DNA of 36,482 bases from contig MVRP01000023.1 in the NCBI GenBank assembly GCA_002067405.1, positions 1 through 36,482 of the forward strand, written 5' to 3'. The translations under genes and the position numbers were made by a program. The notes below the pieces were generated by a model that worked only from the letters and a program-made list of their open reading frames with translations, was not told the DNA's origin and made no database searches. Positions 7,301 through 17,805 of the stretch are shown one piece after another; the stretch's first letter is position 1; each line of letters starts with the position of its first letter. Source of the stretch: Syntrophorhabdaceae bacterium PtaU1.Bin034 (GTDB taxonomy: Bacteria > Desulfobacterota_G > Syntrophorhabdia > Syntrophorhabdales > WCHB1-27).

Positions 7301-7603
7301 CAACCCCCCCTTTTTTTTGACAATCGGTTCCGAGGAAGTGTAAATTATTACCTATGGTGGCTCTACAATTGTTATCGCGCTTTCGCGTTATGATCCCTAA
7401 AAGATCAAAGTGGGCCAGCGCCCAAAGGACCTGCCGGGCTTTGGATCCGTCACTGTGCCGTGCTAACCTATTGCTAACCCGAGAGTGATTTGTGGTGATT
7501 TTAAGTTGACACGCATATTTTTGCTAACTACCAGAAGTAGAATAAATGACTGGATAAATTCCGTCAAGTTATTTATGGTGATCTTAGTGAAAAGCATCGC
7601 TTA
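7301..7603. other. Non-coding attachment-region arm between int and the tRNA fragment
   Basis: No gene is seen here. The segment contains three copies of TGCTAAC (7461-7467, 7472-7478, 7522-7528) and repeated GTGATT/GGTGAT words (7485, 7494, 7577). These resemble arm-type binding sites next to a core attachment site. The int promoter should also be here; TTGTAG...TAATTT around 7340-7370 on the minus strand is a weak candidate. A small palindrome-like CGCGctttCGCG lies near 7377-7388. Confidence 0.5.
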
Positions 7604-7650
7604 TCGGACTACGAATCCGTAGGTTAGAGGTTCGAATCCTCTTGGGCGCG
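7604..7650 (+). other. 3' fragment of tRNA-Arg(ACG): right attachment site (attR-like)
   Basis: The sequence folds as the 3' part of a tRNA. The anticodon loop CTACGAA (7609-7615, anticodon ACG at 7611-7613) sits on a 4-bp stem. The T-arm is perfect, agagg-TTCGAAT-cctct (7626-7642), followed by a 7-base acceptor strand (tgggcgc) and discriminator G at 7650; no CCA is encoded. The 5' half is absent: nothing at about 7577 can pair with the acceptor strand and no D-arm is seen. A 3' tRNA piece beside an integrase is the classic footprint of integration into a tRNA gene. Because the 3' end faces the chromosome on the right, the rebuilt full tRNA is expected at the other end of the element, left of the window. 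Confidence 0.8.
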
Positions 7651-7694
7651 CTTAGATTACCGCCCCTTCCCTTCGGATGGTTCTTTGCATCAGA

Positions 7695-7730
7695 TTGACA
7701 GGCAGCATAGGGCAATAGAGTAAAGCCAGG
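7695..7730 (+). promoter_or_regulatory. Possible promoter of ispG
   Basis: A perfect -35 box TTGACA stands at 7695-7700. No good -10 box follows at 16-18 bases (TAGAGT or GAGTAA are the best), so the call rests mainly on the -35. It lies about 55 bases before the ispG start and just outside the attachment site, so insertion of the element left it on the chromosome side. Confidence 0.35.
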
Positions 7731-7755
7731 CAGATCATTCTCAAAAGGCTGTTAC

Positions 7756-8814
7756 ATGGAAAGAAAAAAGACGAGAACAATCAGCGTAGGTAATGTCAGG
7801 ATCGGAGGCGACAATCCTGTTGTCGTTCAATCGATGCTCAAGACAAACCCCAAGAACGTTGAGGAGACGATCGAGCAGTTGCAGGACCTCAAGAAAGCCG
7901 GATGTGAAGTCGCGAGGATTGCTCTGCCGCAAGAAGAAACATGCGAAATAATACCTGTCCTCAAGAAGACGGTCGATATTCCGATCGTAGGAGATGTCCA
8001 CTTCAATCATATGATTGCCTTAAAGGCAATGGAATTGGGCATCGATTGCATCCGCATCAATCCGGGCACCATAAACAACGACGAGAAGCTGAAAGAAGTA
8101 GCGACCATGGCGAGAGAACGCCGAATACCGATCAGAATCGGTATAAATGTTGGGTCTCTCGAAAAGAGGATTCTGAAGAAGTATCCGAGGCCCAACGCAG
8201 ATGCGATGGTTGAAAGCGCCCTTTCGGCGGTAAAGCTGTTTGAAGACCAGGGGCATACAGCGCTTAAAATATCCCTCAAGGCTTCCGACATTTTCCAGAC
8301 CATAGAAGCATATCGAAAGTTCTCCAACGTTTCTGATTATCCTCTGCACGTAGGTATTACCGAGGCAGGCCCGATCTTTTCCGGTGTCATAAAGTCGGCT
8401 GTCGGTATAGGTATTCTTCTCTATGAAGGGATTGGCGATACGATAAGGGTATCATTAACAGGCAACCCCGTGTATGAAGTAACCGCAGCCTACCACCTTT
8501 TGCGAAGTCTGGGCCTGAGAAAAAGAGGGATAAACATCATCTCGTGCCCGACGTGCGGCAGATGTAGGGTGAACCTGAGAGACGTGGTGGAAGAATTCGA
8601 GAAGCAGACAAGCCATATCGAAACCTATGCTGATGTGGCAATCATGGGGTGCGAGGTAAACGGCCCCGGAGAAGCGAGCGATGCCGACATCGGCATTGCA
8701 TTCGGCGCTCAGAAAGCGGTTCTTTTTTCTAAGGGATCAATCAAAAAGACCGGTATCCCGCGGGAAATAGCAAAAGATGTGTTGTTCGAGGAACTGCAGA
8801 GTCTTTCCCGATAG
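7756..8814 (+). CDS. ispG: 4-hydroxy-3-methylbut-2-en-1-yl diphosphate synthase (IspG/GcpE)
   Basis: IspG performs the penultimate step of the MEP isoprenoid pathway. It reductively converts 2-C-methyl-erythritol 2,4-cyclodiphosphate to HMBPP with a 4Fe-4S cluster. The N-terminal TIM-barrel is evident (RTISVGNVRIGGDNPVVVQ at the start, VGDVHFN, IRINPGTI). The cluster ligands are visible: C264 and C267 (CPTCGRC), C299 (MGCEVNGPGE) and the glutamate E306. At 352 residues it is the normal length of the bacterial two-domain type. The ATG at 7756 has a modest AAGG site. It is the first chromosomal gene beyond the tRNA fragment and stands alone, convergent with the phosphatidyltransferase gene. Confidence 0.96.
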   Translation: MERKKTRTISVGNVRIGGDNPVVVQSMLKTNPKNVEETIEQLQDLKKAGCEVARIALPQEETCEIIPVLKKTVDIPIVGDVHFNHMIALKAMELGIDCIRINPGTINNDEKLKEVATMARERRIPIRIGINVGSLEKRILKKYPRPNADAMVESALSAVKLFEDQGHTALKISLKASDIFQTIEAYRKFSNVSDYPLHVGITEAGPIFSGVIKSAVGIGILLYEGIGDTIRVSLTGNPVYEVTAAYHLLRSLGLRKRGINIISCPTCGRCRVNLRDVVEEFEKQTSHIETYADVAIMGCEVNGPGEASDADIGIAFGAQKAVLFSKGSIKKTGIPREIAKDVLFEELQSLSR

Positions 8815-8845
8815 CCCTCGCTGAAGGCTGTAATATTTCGCCGCA

Positions 8846-9430
8846 TCACCGGCGGAGCTCTTTTCTCGCAAGCAATATTCGCTGAATAACGGTAACATGG
8901 GTGAATACGGCAAGAATCAGGACAACCGGCTTCAGGAGACCGGACATCAAGCCTATCACCAGCAGAATTACCCTCTCCGGCCTCTCCAAGAGGCCGTTTT
9001 TGCACTTGATAGACGCCGCCTCTGCCCTGGCCCTGGCATAGGGTATGATGGCGACCCCGATGGCAGCGACGAACGTCGCTATCAGGAAGAAATCGTCAGC
9101 TATCCGAAGATAGTGAATTGCAACCCCGAGCATGACAATCAGGTCGGAATATCGATCGAGGACTGAATCAAAGAAACCGCCGAAAGGGGTGACCAGATTC
9201 GTCTGACGGGCGACGGCCCCGTCAAGAAGGTCGAAGAACCCCGAGACCAGAAGGAAGATCGCGGCGAGCAGTAACCGATCCCCCACCGCAATACAGATAA
9301 AAGCGACAACTGAAAAGAAAAGCCCAAACACGGTGAGGACATTCGGGCTGATCACCCTGTTTCTGAAAATAAGCCTGTAAAGCCGTAATATCAGCGGATC
9401 AAGAGAATGGCCTATTTTGGCGCTTATCAA
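8846..9430 (-). CDS. CDP-alcohol phosphatidyltransferase, probably making an inositol phospholipid
   Basis: This integral membrane enzyme displaces CMP from a CDP-lipid with an alcohol. The family signature is complete: D67, D70-G71, A74-R75, G84, D88 and D92. Several hydrophobic segments follow (about 35-65, 93-120, 150-185), as usual for this roughly 200-residue family. The substrate cannot be read from the signature. The neighbour 220 bases upstream on the same strand is inositol-phosphate synthase, which suggests inositol-1-phosphate as the alcohol, as in actinobacterial and archaeal inositol lipids. The N-terminus (ISAKIGHSLDPL) begins at a TTG (9430) with no ribosome site. A repeat unit ends just two bases upstream, so the native start region may have been altered. 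Confidence 0.88.
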   Translation of the reverse strand: MISAKIGHSLDPLILRLYRLIFRNRVISPNVLTVFGLFFSVVAFICIAVGDRLLLAAIFLLVSGFFDLLDGAVARQTNLVTPFGGFFDSVLDRYSDLIVMLGVAIHYLRIADDFFLIATFVAAIGVAIIPYARARAEAASIKCKNGLLERPERVILLVIGLMSGLLKPVVLILAVFTHVTVIQRILLARKELRR

Positions 9431-9431
9431 T

Positions 9432-9562
9432 TTTTGGGGCTCGCGTCGCCCCCTCCACCGGCAAAGCCGGATGGAGCCCCCCCCTCAAAGAATTGCTGCA
9501 TTTTGGTTTTGGGGCTCGCGTCGCCCCCTCCACCGGCAAAGCCGGATGGAGCCTCCCCCTCA
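9432..9562. repeat. Two copies of a 56-bp hairpin-forming repeat, 75-bp period
   Basis: Positions 9432-9487 and 9507-9562 are identical except for one base (C at 9479, T at 9554); a 19-base spacer separates them. Each copy contains a GC-rich stem, ccggc-aaa-gccgg, extended by ctcca/tggag with one bulged A, plus a second possible stem ggggc/gcccc. Read on the minus strand both copies are open and encode a GGGGDASPK-containing peptide, but in a frame with no credible gene. It looks like a dispersed intergenic (REP/MITE-like) element. It sits between the inositol-phosphate synthase gene and the phosphatidyltransferase gene and could weaken transcription between them. Confidence 0.8.
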
Positions 9563-9647
9563 GCCCGTAAATGGCGAGTACGGTCGTTGGTTTTCATCAT
9601 TGAAGCCTTTAATAGACCGATGTGCTTGTTTCTGTCCACGCCCCTTC

Positions 9648-10745
9648 CTATCTGAGCCTCTCACCCCTTATGAACTCTTCGACCATTCCTCTCCCGATGT
9701 CGTCAGGAAACTGCTTGATCGGGTGCTTCATGGTATACCCCGATATCGACTCCAGCACGCCGCCTATCCCTCTATCCCTTGCGACCTTGCAGCACCTTAT
9801 GGCATCGATCACGCAACCGGCGCTGTTCGGTGAATCCTCAACCGACAACCTCAATTCGAGATTGATTGGGACATCACCGAAGATATTGCCCTCGATACGT
9901 AAGAAACAGACCTTGTTGTCCCGCTGCCACGGAACGTAATCGGACGGTCCTATATGTATATTTTCCGCGGCGAGGGGCGTATCGAGCGAGGATTGGACCG
10001 CTTCCGTTTTTGATATTTTCTTCGACACGAGCCTGTCCCTGTTAAGCATGTTGAGAAAATCGGTGTTACCCCCGGTATTCAGCTGGTACGTCCTGTCGAT
10101 GGTGACACCCCTGTCGTTAAAGAGCTTGGCAAGGGTTCGATGAATGATTGTAGCCCCTATCTGTGATTTCACGTCGTCTCCGACTATGGGGATCCTCTTT
10201 TCCTCAAACATTGCAGCCCATGCCGGGTCGGAGGCGATGAAGACCGGGATGCAATTGATAAGACTTACGCCCGTTTGAAGACAGCAGTTTGCATAGAATC
10301 TGGTCGCTTCTTCGGACCCGACCGGCAAATAGTTTACCAGTATTTCGACTCCCCTTTCCTTGAGTATCCCGCAGACGTCGTCCGGCGAATTGTCAGCGGA
10401 GACAAAGGTCCGTTCCTCAGGATACTCCCTCATATGCGCCGAAATACCGTCGAGAGGGTTCCCCATCGAGACGGTCACATGCCCGTTGTGAATAGGATTG
10501 GCTATGTTTTTCGTGCAATTCGGCGGCGCAAAAATAGCATCACGAAGGGGCTTGCCCACCTTCCTCCGATCTACGTCAAAGGCCGCGACTATCTTGATGT
10601 TTTCCGCGGCATAACCGCATATGTCGTGGTGCATGAGTCCGGTTGCGATCTGATGCTGTTTCTTCCCCGAATAATACTCAATGCCCTGCACCAGCGAACT
10701 CGCACAATTCCCAACACCCACAATCCCTAATCGAATCTCCCGCAT
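9648..10745 (-). CDS. ino1: myo-Inositol-1-phosphate synthase (INO1 family)
   Basis: The enzyme converts glucose 6-phosphate to 1L-myo-inositol 1-phosphate with NAD+ as an internal redox cofactor. The Rossmann motif GIVGVGNCASSL starts at residue 8. The middle shows the family's catalytic part (IVGDDVKSQIGATIIHRTL, then TYQLNTGGNTDFLNM), and the C-terminal third carries SDYVPWQRDNK. The length of 365 residues is that of the short bacterial/archaeal form, not the 500-residue eukaryotic one. The ATG at 10745 has AGAGGAA at a good distance. A separate promoter may exist just upstream (10770-10798). The product would feed the phosphatidyltransferase encoded downstream. Confidence 0.93.
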   Translation of the reverse strand: MREIRLGIVGVGNCASSLVQGIEYYSGKKQHQIATGLMHHDICGYAAENIKIVAAFDVDRRKVGKPLRDAIFAPPNCTKNIANPIHNGHVTVSMGNPLDGISAHMREYPEERTFVSADNSPDDVCGILKERGVEILVNYLPVGSEEATRFYANCCLQTGVSLINCIPVFIASDPAWAAMFEEKRIPIVGDDVKSQIGATIIHRTLAKLFNDRGVTIDRTYQLNTGGNTDFLNMLNRDRLVSKKISKTEAVQSSLDTPLAAENIHIGPSDYVPWQRDNKVCFLRIEGNIFGDVPINLELRLSVEDSPNSAGCVIDAIRCCKVARDRGIGGVLESISGYTMKHPIKQFPDDIGRGMVEEFIRGERLR

Positions 10746-10769
10746 GGAATTCCTCTAGAAGTTTTTTTC

Positions 10770-10798
10770 CTTTTAAAATATTTGCCCTTAAAAGTCAA
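10770..10798 (-). promoter_or_regulatory. Probable promoter of the inositol-phosphate synthase gene
   Basis: On the minus strand TTGACT (10798-10793) is followed after 17 bases by TAAAAG (10775-10770) in an AT-rich 70-base gap after the fumarase beta gene. The -35 is good, the -10 is mediocre. Read-through from the malic enzyme/fumarase operon is also possible. Confidence 0.4.
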
Positions 10799-10816
10799 AA
10801 ACAAAATCCGGGCAAG

Positions 10817-11371
10817 TTAACCTGATTTGTACTGATTTGTGCCCATCTCATACAAATCACTACCAAAAATATCATTAATCACAAAAAGGGGGAAATCCTC
10901 CACAAGAAGACGGGCCACTGCTTCGGGCCCAAGCTCCTCATAGGCAACAGGCTGATAGGCTTTTATTGTCTTCGACAGGAGCGCGCCCGCTCCTCCCGTT
11001 GCCCCAAAGTATACTGCTTTATGCTTCTTGATGGCCTCTTTCACCGCCTGCGACCTCTTGCCCTTCCCTATCATACCTCTGAGGCCCAGAGCAAGAAGTG
11101 CCGGTACGTAGACATCCATCCGGGAACTCGTAGTAGGACCTGCAGCCCCGATCACCCGGCCGGGACCGGCCGGAGATGGTCCGCAATAATAGATCACCTG
11201 ATTCCTGATGTCGATCGGCAAAGGTTGGCCCTCGGTCAAGGCATCCATAAACTTCTTGTGTGCCGCATCTCTCGCGGTATAGATATACCCGCTGAGAAGC
11301 ACCTTATCCCCTGAATGCAACTGCCGCACCATATCTTCTTCCAGGGGCGTTCTTATACGCTTTATTTCCAT
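10817..11371 (-). CDS. fumB: Fumarate hydratase class I, beta subunit (184 aa)
   Basis: This corresponds to the C-terminal domain of class I fumarases, encoded as a separate subunit in many anaerobes. It carries the swivelling domain with KVLLSGYIYTARDAAH near the N-terminus, PAGPGRVIGAAGPTTSSRMD in the middle and GATGGAGALLSK, a typical substrate-binding stretch. The ATG at 11371 begins 8 bases after the alpha-subunit stop; a longer upstream reading would overlap the alpha gene by 75 bases and has no ribosome site. With the alpha subunit it hydrates fumarate to malate. The symbol follows the subunit naming and is not meant as orthology to E. coli fumB. Confidence 0.92.
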   Translation of the reverse strand: MEIKRIRTPLEEDMVRQLHSGDKVLLSGYIYTARDAAHKKFMDALTEGQPLPIDIRNQVIYYCGPSPAGPGRVIGAAGPTTSSRMDVYVPALLALGLRGMIGKGKRSQAVKEAIKKHKAVYFGATGGAGALLSKTIKAYQPVAYEELGPEAVARLLVEDFPLFVINDIFGSDLYEMGTNQYKSG

Positions 11372-11379
11372 TATGTTAC

Positions 11380-12219
11380 CTATATGGTCGTTTTTTTGAT
11401 TCTGTGAACGTGACACTGTATGTTTACGGCAACGGGTAAAGATGCTATATGGCACGGGAGGACCTTCACATGAACGTCGAGAGCCGTAACGGCCCCTCCG
11501 TAGCCCTGCGGACCTATCCCTAATTTATTTATTTCATTGAGTATTTTCAATTCAAACTCCGCGACGGCAGGTTCAGGATTCCTTTGCCCGAAAGGGATCA
11601 TGAGCGCCTCCTTGGAAAGAAGCGCGGACGTCTCGAAATTCCCACCTACCCCTATCCCTACGGTAATGGGCGGGCATGGATTCGGGCCTCCCTTTCGCAC
11701 CATATCCAGCACAAAGGCCTCGACCCCCTCGGCGCCCTGGGAAGGAGTGAGCATTCTCACTTCGCTGTAATTCTCGCTGCCTCCGCCTTTGGGCATGGCA
11801 ACAATCCTCACCCTATCTCCCGGCACCAACGAGGTGTGTATAATGGCGGGGGTGTTGTCACCCGTGTTTCTGCGTGAAAAAGGATCGCAGCATGATTTTC
11901 TTAGGTAACCTTTCTTGTACGCCCTTCTCACGCCCTCGTTAATCGCTTCCGACAAATCCCCGCCCATGAAATGGACGTCCTGCCCGACCTCCAGAAATAC
12001 CACCGCAAGACCCGTATCCTGGCATACGGGAATGTTTTCGTCACGAGCAATTTGTGCATTCGTGAGCAGCTCCTGCAACACTTCCTTCCCTGCCGGCGAT
12101 ACCTCGTCGTCCACGGCTTTCCGGAGCCTGTTAATCACCTCAGGAGACAGGTTGATATTTGCATCAATGAAAAGTCTTTCAACTGACGAGGCAACATCGC
12201 TTACCTGCACCTCTCTCAT
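11380..12219 (-). CDS. fumA: Fumarate hydratase class I, alpha subunit (279 aa)
   Basis: This is the 4Fe-4S-binding part of an oxygen-sensitive class I fumarase. The conserved cysteines lie in IPVCQDTGLAV, in KSCCDPFSRRNTGDNTPA and in GGPNPCPPITVGIGVGG. The last 4Fe-4S iron acts as the Lewis acid for water addition. The ATG at 12219 has GAGGGG 6 bases upstream and begins two bases past the malic enzyme stop, so the two genes are co-transcribed and probably coupled. Together with malic enzyme the operon links pyruvate, malate and fumarate, in line with an anaerobic C4 branch. An upstream in-frame extension to 12402 lies inside the malic enzyme gene and is not the real start. Confidence 0.94.
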   Translation of the reverse strand: MREVQVSDVASSVERLFIDANINLSPEVINRLRKAVDDEVSPAGKEVLQELLTNAQIARDENIPVCQDTGLAVVFLEVGQDVHFMGGDLSEAINEGVRRAYKKGYLRKSCCDPFSRRNTGDNTPAIIHTSLVPGDRVRIVAMPKGGGSENYSEVRMLTPSQGAEGVEAFVLDMVRKGGPNPCPPITVGIGVGGNFETSALLSKEALMIPFGQRNPEPAVAEFELKILNEINKLGIGPQGYGGAVTALDVHVKVLPCHIASLPVAVNIQCHVHRIKKTTI

Positions 12220-12221
12220 GG

Positions 12222-13568
12222 CTACCCCTCGTACGGCGCTATTATGCCCTTCTCCATCAGAAGCCCGACCTCCTCTCGTGCTCTTCTGATCTTTGCTTCC
12301 GCCATCCTGAACAGATCCGTCTCGCTCATTTGGAGCCGGGCGACACCTTGCTCCATTGCCTTTTTTGCCACCGCCACTGCTTCTCTGGGAAAGACTTCCC
12401 ATTCGTCCATGGTGGGCAAAAGATATTCCTCAGTAAGCCCTTTATCCTCGGCACATTTCGCAAGCTCGATTGCTGCGGCAATACACATTTCATCCGTAAT
12501 GGTCCTCGCCATTACGTCAAGGGTGCCTCTGAAAATGGCGGGAAAGCCAACGGAATTGTTGACCTGATTTGGAAAATCACTTCTCCCTGTCGCGACCACG
12601 CGGGCACCCGCCTCCTTTGCCTCCCAGGGCCATATTTCAGGGATCGGGTTAGCGCACACAAAAACGACCGCATTGTCCGCCATTTTGGTGATCCAGTCCT
12701 TCGATATTGTATCCGGTCCGGACTTTGAAAGGGCGATCAGCACATCCTTGCCGGCAATCGCTTGCGCCATATCACCGTCCCGCCCTTCACCGTTGGTCAT
12801 CTGGGCCAATTCCCATTTCTCTTTGTGAGTTTTCGGATTGATATCATCACGCTTCTTCGACAGTATGCCCTTGCTGTCCACGATCATCATCTTCTTGGGA
12901 TCGACGCCTGCCTTAAAAAGCATCCTCGCTATGCACACGTTCGCCGCTCCCACTCCGATAAGGGCAACCCTCACTTCACCGATATTCTTTCCCACTACCT
13001 TAAGTGCATTGATCAGGCCTGCAACCGTGACCGCCGCCGTGCCCTGCTGGTCGTCGTGCCACACCGGTATAGGAGCTTCCGCACGGAGTCTCTCAAGAAT
13101 ATAGAAACATTTCGGGTTCTCTATGTCTTCAAGGTTGATACCCCCGAAGGTGGGACACAGATACTTGACTGTCTTGATAAATTCATCGGGGTCTTTCGTG
13201 TCAAGGCAGATGGGAAAAGCGTCTACACCACCGAGGTACTTGAAGAGCAATGCCTTTCCCTCCATTACGGGAAGACCGGCCATCGGACCTATGTCCCCGA
13301 GGCCGAGAACCCGCGTGCCGTCCGTCACGATTCCCACCATATTTGCCTTGTTCGTATGCTGAAACACCATCTCGGGGTCCCGTTGAATGTCTTTGCACGG
13401 CTCTGCCACTCCGGGTGTATACCAAATGGCAAAATCGTTAAGGTCCCTTATAACGCATTTCGGTACTACCTCTATCTTTCCCCGATAATAAGGATGCATC
13501 TTCATCGCATCCTGCGCAGGCTTCTTGGCTTTCGCAATCAACTCTTCCCTGGTAACCTTTACTCCCAT
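12222..13568 (-). CDS. maeB: Malic enzyme (NAD(P)-dependent malate dehydrogenase, decarboxylating), 448 aa
   Basis: The enzyme interconverts malate and pyruvate plus CO2. The family blocks are clear: YTPGVAEPC at the N-terminus with the catalytic tyrosine, TDGTRVLGLGDIGPMAGLPV, the metal site in INLEDI and VWHDDQQGTA, and the nucleotide fold ALIGVGAANVCIARML. The length is that of the single-domain bacterial form; the phosphotransacetylase-like tail of E. coli MaeB is absent. The ATG at 13568 has GAGGG 5 bases before it; the open frame reaching to 13883 overlaps the ligA start and is not used. It is the first gene of the operon with both fumarase subunits. Whether NAD or NADP is used cannot be told safely. 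Confidence 0.93.
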   Translation of the reverse strand: MGVKVTREELIAKAKKPAQDAMKMHPYYRGKIEVVPKCVIRDLNDFAIWYTPGVAEPCKDIQRDPEMVFQHTNKANMVGIVTDGTRVLGLGDIGPMAGLPVMEGKALLFKYLGGVDAFPICLDTKDPDEFIKTVKYLCPTFGGINLEDIENPKCFYILERLRAEAPIPVWHDDQQGTAAVTVAGLINALKVVGKNIGEVRVALIGVGAANVCIARMLFKAGVDPKKMMIVDSKGILSKKRDDINPKTHKEKWELAQMTNGEGRDGDMAQAIAGKDVLIALSKSGPDTISKDWITKMADNAVVFVCANPIPEIWPWEAKEAGARVVATGRSDFPNQVNNSVGFPAIFRGTLDVMARTITDEMCIAAAIELAKCAEDKGLTEEYLLPTMDEWEVFPREAVAVAKKAMEQGVARLQMSETDLFRMAEAKIRRAREEVGLLMEKGIIAPYEG

Positions 13569-16545
<2,977 letters not shown>

Positions 16546-16546
<1 letters not shown>

Positions 16547-17805
16547 TGACTATTCTGATAAAAAACGTTTATCTCCCGGATGGTGAAACCCGGGACATCT
16601 TTATCGAAGACGGCAGGATCGAAGAGATTGCGCCGGTATGCACGAGACACGCAGACCGGACAATTGACGGAACGGATAAGATGGCCTTCCCCTCCCTCAT
16701 TAACGGCCACACACATGCTGCCATGACACTCCTTCGTGGTTACGCGGATGATTTGCCGCTCAAACAATGGCTCGAGGAAAAAATCTGGGTGCTCGAGTCC
16801 AAACTGACGGAAGAGGACGTCTATTGGGGAACAAAACTGGCCTGCCTTGAAATGATCAAAAGCGGAACGACTGTTTTTAATGACATGTACTGGTTCTGGG
16901 AGGCATCGGCAAGGGCTGTCTGCGACATGGGGATGCGGGCTGTCCTGAGCGGTGTTTTCATCGACCTGTTCGATCAGAAAAAGGGAGAGGAGCAGATAGA
17001 GATAAACATTGACCTTTTCCAAACAGCGGAGAAGTATAGACCGAATGTGACCTTCGCTCTCGGCCCCCACGCAGTCTACTCCGTATCAAAAGAAAGCCTT
17101 CAATGGGTCAGGGAGTTTTCCGAGAAGAACAGTGCCCTTATCCATATGCATCTTTCTGAGACGGAGGGTGAGACCCGGTTTACCGAGGAGAAGTACGGCC
17201 TTTCTCCTGTCGAGTTCCTGGACGAACAGGGGTTGCTCTCGGAGAGGTTCATCGGAGCCCACGGTTGTTGGCTGAGCGAGGCAGACGTCGGTATTTTGGC
17301 ACGAACAAGAGCGAAGCTCGTACATAACCCTGTTTCAAACCTGAAGTTAAGTGTTGGAAGGTTGTTCCCCTATCGTTTGATACAGGAGAAGCAAATCCCT
17401 TTCTGCCTCGGGACCGACGGCTGTTCCTCAAACAATCACCTCGATATGATGGAAACGATGAAGTTCGCGTCCCTGCTCGCGAAATTCTCTACCAACGACC
17501 CGACTTTTCTTACGGCAAGGGAAACGTTCTCGAAGGCGACGTCTGCGGCAGGTGAGATTTTTGGTCTTGGGGACTGGGAAATCAAGATCGGTTCGGAAGC
17601 CGATATTATCCTGCTTGACCTGCTCAGACCGGAATTTGTCCCCAATTTTGACAGCTATTCCGATGTGGTTTACACAGCCAACGGTTATTCCGTGGACACC
17701 GTTATCTGCATGGGCCGCATTCTTATGGAAAACAGGAGGGTGCAGGACGAGGAAGAAATCATGCGGAACGCCCGGCGAATAGCAAAAAGCCTTGCCACAC
17801 GATGA
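16546..17805 (+). CDS. mtaD: 5-Methylthioadenosine/S-adenosylhomocysteine deaminase
   Basis: This amidohydrolase deaminates MTA to methylthioinosine and SAH to S-inosylhomocysteine. The metal ligands of the family are all visible: HTH (NGHTHAAMTLLRG), LGPHAVYS, HMHLSETEGE, AHGCWLSE and the aspartate in LGTDGCSSNNHLDM. At 419 residues it has the usual length, with the small beta domain formed by both ends. The ATG at 16546 overlaps the previous stop (TGATG); the TTG three bases earlier is less likely. Together with the phosphorylase upstream it forms a deaminate-then-phosphorolyse route for by-products of SAM chemistry. Confidence 0.94.

Noticed and set aside
7418..7424. gcgccca, which could pair with the acceptor strand of the tRNA-Arg fragment
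   Set aside because: It is more than 180 bases too far upstream and is not followed by a D-arm sequence, so it is not the missing 5' half of the tRNA.
7577..7650. A full functional tRNA gene
   Set aside because: The 5' half fails: no acceptor 5' strand complementary to tgggcgc and no D-arm. Only the anticodon arm, T-arm and 3' acceptor strand are present.
9427..9639. A 70-residue minus-strand open frame containing two GGGGDASPK repeats
   Set aside because: It exists because the duplicated 56-bp repeat lacks stops in that frame. The start is a poor GTG without a ribosome site, and both halves of the repeated peptide come from the repeat, so I treat it as non-coding.
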